The notes beneath the pieces are model-generated. The model made no database searches, was not told the origin of the DNA, and saw only the letters and a list, made by a program, of their open reading frames with translations. DNA of 15,093 bases from an uncultured Mycoplasmatota bacterium (GTDB lineage Bacteria > Bacillota_I > Bacilli_A > RF39 > UBA660), in contig CANDHX010000010.1 in assembly GCA_947384645.1 (NCBI GenBank), positions 1 to 15,093 on the forward strand, written 5' to 3'. Shown piece by piece: positions 13,245 to 15,093 of the stretch (the first letter of the stretch is position 1; the number at the start of each line of letters is the position of its first letter). Made by a program: the position numbers and the translations under genes.

Positions 13245-13634
13245 TTATTTATAATCGTAATTCCAAATACCCAATTGTCCGTTTAAAATAATAGGGTTTA
13301 TTTTTTCTATGTTTTCTAGTTTGAATCCGTAGCCTTTCCATTCTTTATCTTTTGCAATACCTAAATATACTAGTGGATTTTTTTGATACATCTTTTTTGC
13401 AAATTCTTCGTCGACATATATGCAATCTGTTAAGGTTGCCTTGGCAATGATTTTTCCTTTTGGGTATTCTAAATTCAGGGGTTTAAAGCGTTCTAGAGCC
13501 TCCTTGTCGACAGTTTTTCCTACATGTATTAGAATATCTCCTCTATATTTAGTAGACCATGTTCTAAATTCGTATTCTTTATAACATTCAGTTATTAATG
13601 TCGCCCACGACTGTTTAATTGTTATTACCTTTAC
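13245..13634 (-). pseudogene. ASCH-domain protein lacking a conventional start codon
   Basis: An open frame of 129 codons with a clear ASCH pattern: VKVITIKQSWATLI, EYEFRTWSTKYRGDILIHVG, IIAKATLTDC, and a C-terminus with GQLGIWNY. Homologues start M-K-V-L-T-I-K-Q-P-W, so the start codon should be at 13632-13634, where the sequence has GTA. No ATG, GTG or TTG lies in frame upstream before a stop, and none lies downstream near the N-terminus. An ATT 6 codons later with AAAGG 8 nt before it is the only weak alternative. Either the start was lost (pseudogene) or a non-standard start or sequencing error is involved. The frame begins 4 nt after the lipoprotein stop and is followed 9 nt later by the second ASCH gene. 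Confidence 0.75.
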
Positions 13635-13638
13635 TTTT

Positions 13639-14691
13639 TTAAAACCCTTCCCATTGCTTTTTTTCTTTTATAAATAAGTCATCATACATTTCTAGTTGCT
13701 TTATATTGATATATTTATTGTTTAGAGCATAACTTAAAGACATAGTTAAATAAGTACTAGTAAAGTGAATATTCATATTTCCACGTTCTTTGCAATCCAA
13801 ATAATATTTATATTTTTCATCTTCGTATATAAAAATTTTATCTTTTTGACATTTTTGGGTACTAGTAGATAGATTATAAAATATAAAATCTGTTTCTTCT
13901 TCAATTATTTTTTTAAAATCTTTATGTCCAGATGGTGAAGAGTAATAACCACAACCTTTACTTAGGCTATCTGGTATAAGTCTTCCATCACTCCATATGA
14001 GCACTGTGTCTATTATATTTTCTTTATCATCATACATATCAAAACTGATGCTCGTCCCATCGCATAAAAAGTTATCTCCATACATTTTAGCATTTTCTAT
14101 TATGTTTAATATTTCATAAATTGTTTCTTCTTTATCGATAGTGCCCCTCATTTCATCGGCAATTTTAATATTTATTTTTTTAGTCTTTTTAAGCTGTTCT
14201 ATAGTTTTTGAAGGCATAGATTTTCCTTCTTCTAAACTCTTTTTTTGGTTACATTTATTAAAGATTTCTTTAAAATCTACATCATTGTTTTTATTGTGAA
14301 TAAAGATATATGCATTGTTGCCAAAAAAATATTTTTGATAAATTTCAAATTTATTAGAGAAATATTTATTAAAACTTTCTAGTACTTCTGATTCTTGAGG
14401 GTCTTCCATTTCAAAAATTATATACACCTCGTTTTTATTAGCTATAAAACCTTTATAAAAATTTATTTTATCTTTTTTATTAGTGATATCTTCAAGAGGG
14501 AGAATATCTAAACTACTTTTTTCAGTAACGATATATCCACTTAATTCATTTTCTAGACAAGAGTAAAGTTCTTCTGTATCTCGTTCTTGATGGATTTCTT
14601 GGTCAGATTTTTTGCTTTCTTTTGAACTACATCCTGTAAGCCCCAAAAACACTATAATACAAAACATTATGGCAATTATTTTTTTCTTCAT
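13639..14691 (-). CDS. Lipoprotein of unknown function
   Basis: 350 residues. A lipoprotein signal peptide (KKKIIAIMFCIIVFLGLTGC) has the lipobox LTGC with Cys21 as the lipidated residue, so the mature protein is tethered on the outer face of the membrane. After a polar linker comes a domain containing VYIIFEMEDPQESEVLESFN, a pattern seen in other small bacillote lipoproteins. Near the C-terminus (about 285-345), IYEDEKYKYYLDC and the following ALNNKYINIKQLEMYD resemble a short repeat-like domain of firmicute surface lipoproteins that I cannot name. AAGGAG precedes the ATG and a good promoter lies upstream. It is the first gene of the minus-strand run down to 11416 and is divergent from the collagen-like gene. 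Confidence 0.85.
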   Translation of the reverse strand: MKKKIIAIMFCIIVFLGLTGCSSKESKKSDQEIHQERDTEELYSCLENELSGYIVTEKSSLDILPLEDITNKKDKINFYKGFIANKNEVYIIFEMEDPQESEVLESFNKYFSNKFEIYQKYFFGNNAYIFIHNKNNDVDFKEIFNKCNQKKSLEEGKSMPSKTIEQLKKTKKINIKIADEMRGTIDKEETIYEILNIIENAKMYGDNFLCDGTSISFDMYDDKENIIDTVLIWSDGRLIPDSLSKGCGYYSSPSGHKDFKKIIEEETDFIFYNLSTSTQKCQKDKIFIYEDEKYKYYLDCKERGNMNIHFTSTYLTMSLSYALNNKYINIKQLEMYDDLFIKEKKQWEGF

Positions 14692-14745
14692 TATTAAACT
14701 CCTTCTATATAGAATTGAAAGTTCATCGATGGCTATATCTATTTT

Positions 14746-14774
14746 ATTATATTTTCACACTTTCTGATAGTAAA
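14746..14774 (-). promoter_or_regulatory. Putative sigma-A-type promoter for the lipoprotein operon
   Basis: Minus-strand TTTACT (14769-14774) and a perfect TATAAT (14746-14751) separated by exactly 17 nt, about 55 nt upstream of the lipoprotein start. It lies in the 191-nt divergent gap to the collagen-like gene. Confidence 0.6.
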
Positions 14775-14882
14775 TATTGAATAAATTCTATAGGCCTCCG
14801 TAATTATTCAGTATTTATGAAAATCATATAGTATAGTGGATATTAAATTTAATGTCTTAAAAATAATTTAAGGAGGATAAAA

Positions 14883-15093
14883 ATGAATCCAAATGGATAT
14901 ATTATCGATTTTACTATACCAGCTGGACCTACAGGACCTACTGGAGCAACTGGAGCAACTGGACCTCAGGGACTACAAGGTATTCCTGGAGTAACGGGAC
15001 CAACTGGACCAACAGGGTCTACTGGAGCGACTGGTGCCACTGGACCTCAGGGACTACAAGGTATTCCTGGAGTAACGGGACCAACTGGACCAA
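14883..15093 (+). CDS. Collagen-like Gly-X-Y repeat protein, N-terminal part
   Basis: Only plus-strand gene, running off the right edge. AGGAGG at 14871-14876 lies 6 nt before the ATG. After a short N-terminus MNPNGYIIDFTIPA, uninterrupted Gly-X-Y triplets follow (GPT GPT GAT GAT GPQ GLQ GIP GVT GPT ...), rich in threonine at position Y as in bacterial collagen-like surface and exosporium (BclA-type) proteins. There is no signal peptide, which matches spore-surface versions better than secreted ones, but sporulation cannot be shown from this window. A perfect long repeat is present at the DNA level. The C-terminal trimerisation part is outside the window. Confidence 0.9.
   Translation, partial: MNPNGYIIDFTIPAGPTGPTGATGATGPQGLQGIPGVTGPTGPTGSTGATGATGPQGLQGIPGVTGPTGP
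14961..15093 (+). repeat. 81-bp long-period repeat in the collagen-like gene
   Basis: The segment starting GGACCTCAGGGACTACAAGG at 14961 recurs without change from 15042 to the window end, 81 bp (nine triplets) later. The preceding GAT GAT triplets vary between copies (GCA ACT GGA GCA against GCG ACT GGT GCC). Such repeats expand and contract by slippage or recombination. Confidence 0.85.

Noticed and set aside
13639..13690. Programmed frameshift (A AAA AAG) fusing the lipoprotein to the ASCH frame
   Set aside because: A -1 shift at the heptamer leads into a third frame that stops at once, not into the ASCH frame.
14831..14840. Sporulation sigma (SigE/SigK-like) promoter, CATATAGTA upstream of the collagen-like gene
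   Set aside because: The -10-like element fits CATAnnnTA, but no convincing -35 element lies 16-17 nt upstream, and such matches are common in AT-rich DNA.

Overview
This is an AT-rich, low-GC Gram-positive (Bacillota-type) chromosomal segment. The standard code is used, with TAA, TAG and TGA all acting as stops. The rbgA-rnhB-...-topA gene order is typical of Bacillota. A T-rich collagen-like Gly-X-Y gene at the right edge fits a gut clostridial or erysipelotrichial type organism, but no species can be named. Nearly everything is on the minus strand, so transcription runs from high to low coordinates; only the collagen-like gene at the right end is on the plus strand.

Layout. (1) 1-5667, housekeeping operon: ribosome-assembly GTPase rbgA, RNase HII rnhB, an LtaS-type membrane phosphoglycerol transferase and DNA topoisomerase I topA (C-terminus outside the window). 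Spacings are 3 nt or overlaps, so the genes are probably translationally coupled. (2) 5675-10484, an accessory block built as two tandem cassettes. Each starts with a near-copy of the 5' end of rbgA (ribosome binding site plus about 12 codons). After that come a previously unlisted small ORF of 38-41 codons, a phage-regulator-like gene (RhuM family in one cassette, Bro-N family in the other), a 91-aa paralogue that is about 80 % identical between cassettes, and variable cargo (an S41-type peptidase, or a two-ORF protein of unknown function). The last codons of each cargo overlap the next rbgA-head copy. A third cargo end (10475-10936) abuts the outermost copy. (3) 10995-11415, decayed sequence without an intact gene. 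(4) 11416-14691, an operon-like run: lipoprotein, ASCH protein without a start codon, ASCH protein, Fe-S uracil-DNA glycosylase interrupted by a nonsense codon, and two unknown proteins. (5) 14883-15093, start of the collagen-like protein gene.

Interpretation. The strongest signal is the three-fold repetition of the rbgA 5' end, with each copy followed by either rbgA itself or a regulator cassette. I read this as cassettes accreted by site-specific insertion into the first codons of rbgA. The insertion rebuilds the RBS and start codon and adds about nine codons to the usual N-terminus of the GTPase. No integrase or transposase gene lies in the window, so either the enzyme acts in trans or the conserved regulator, 91-aa protein and small ORF take part. 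The cassette model is inference; the repeats and paralogues are read directly from the sequence.
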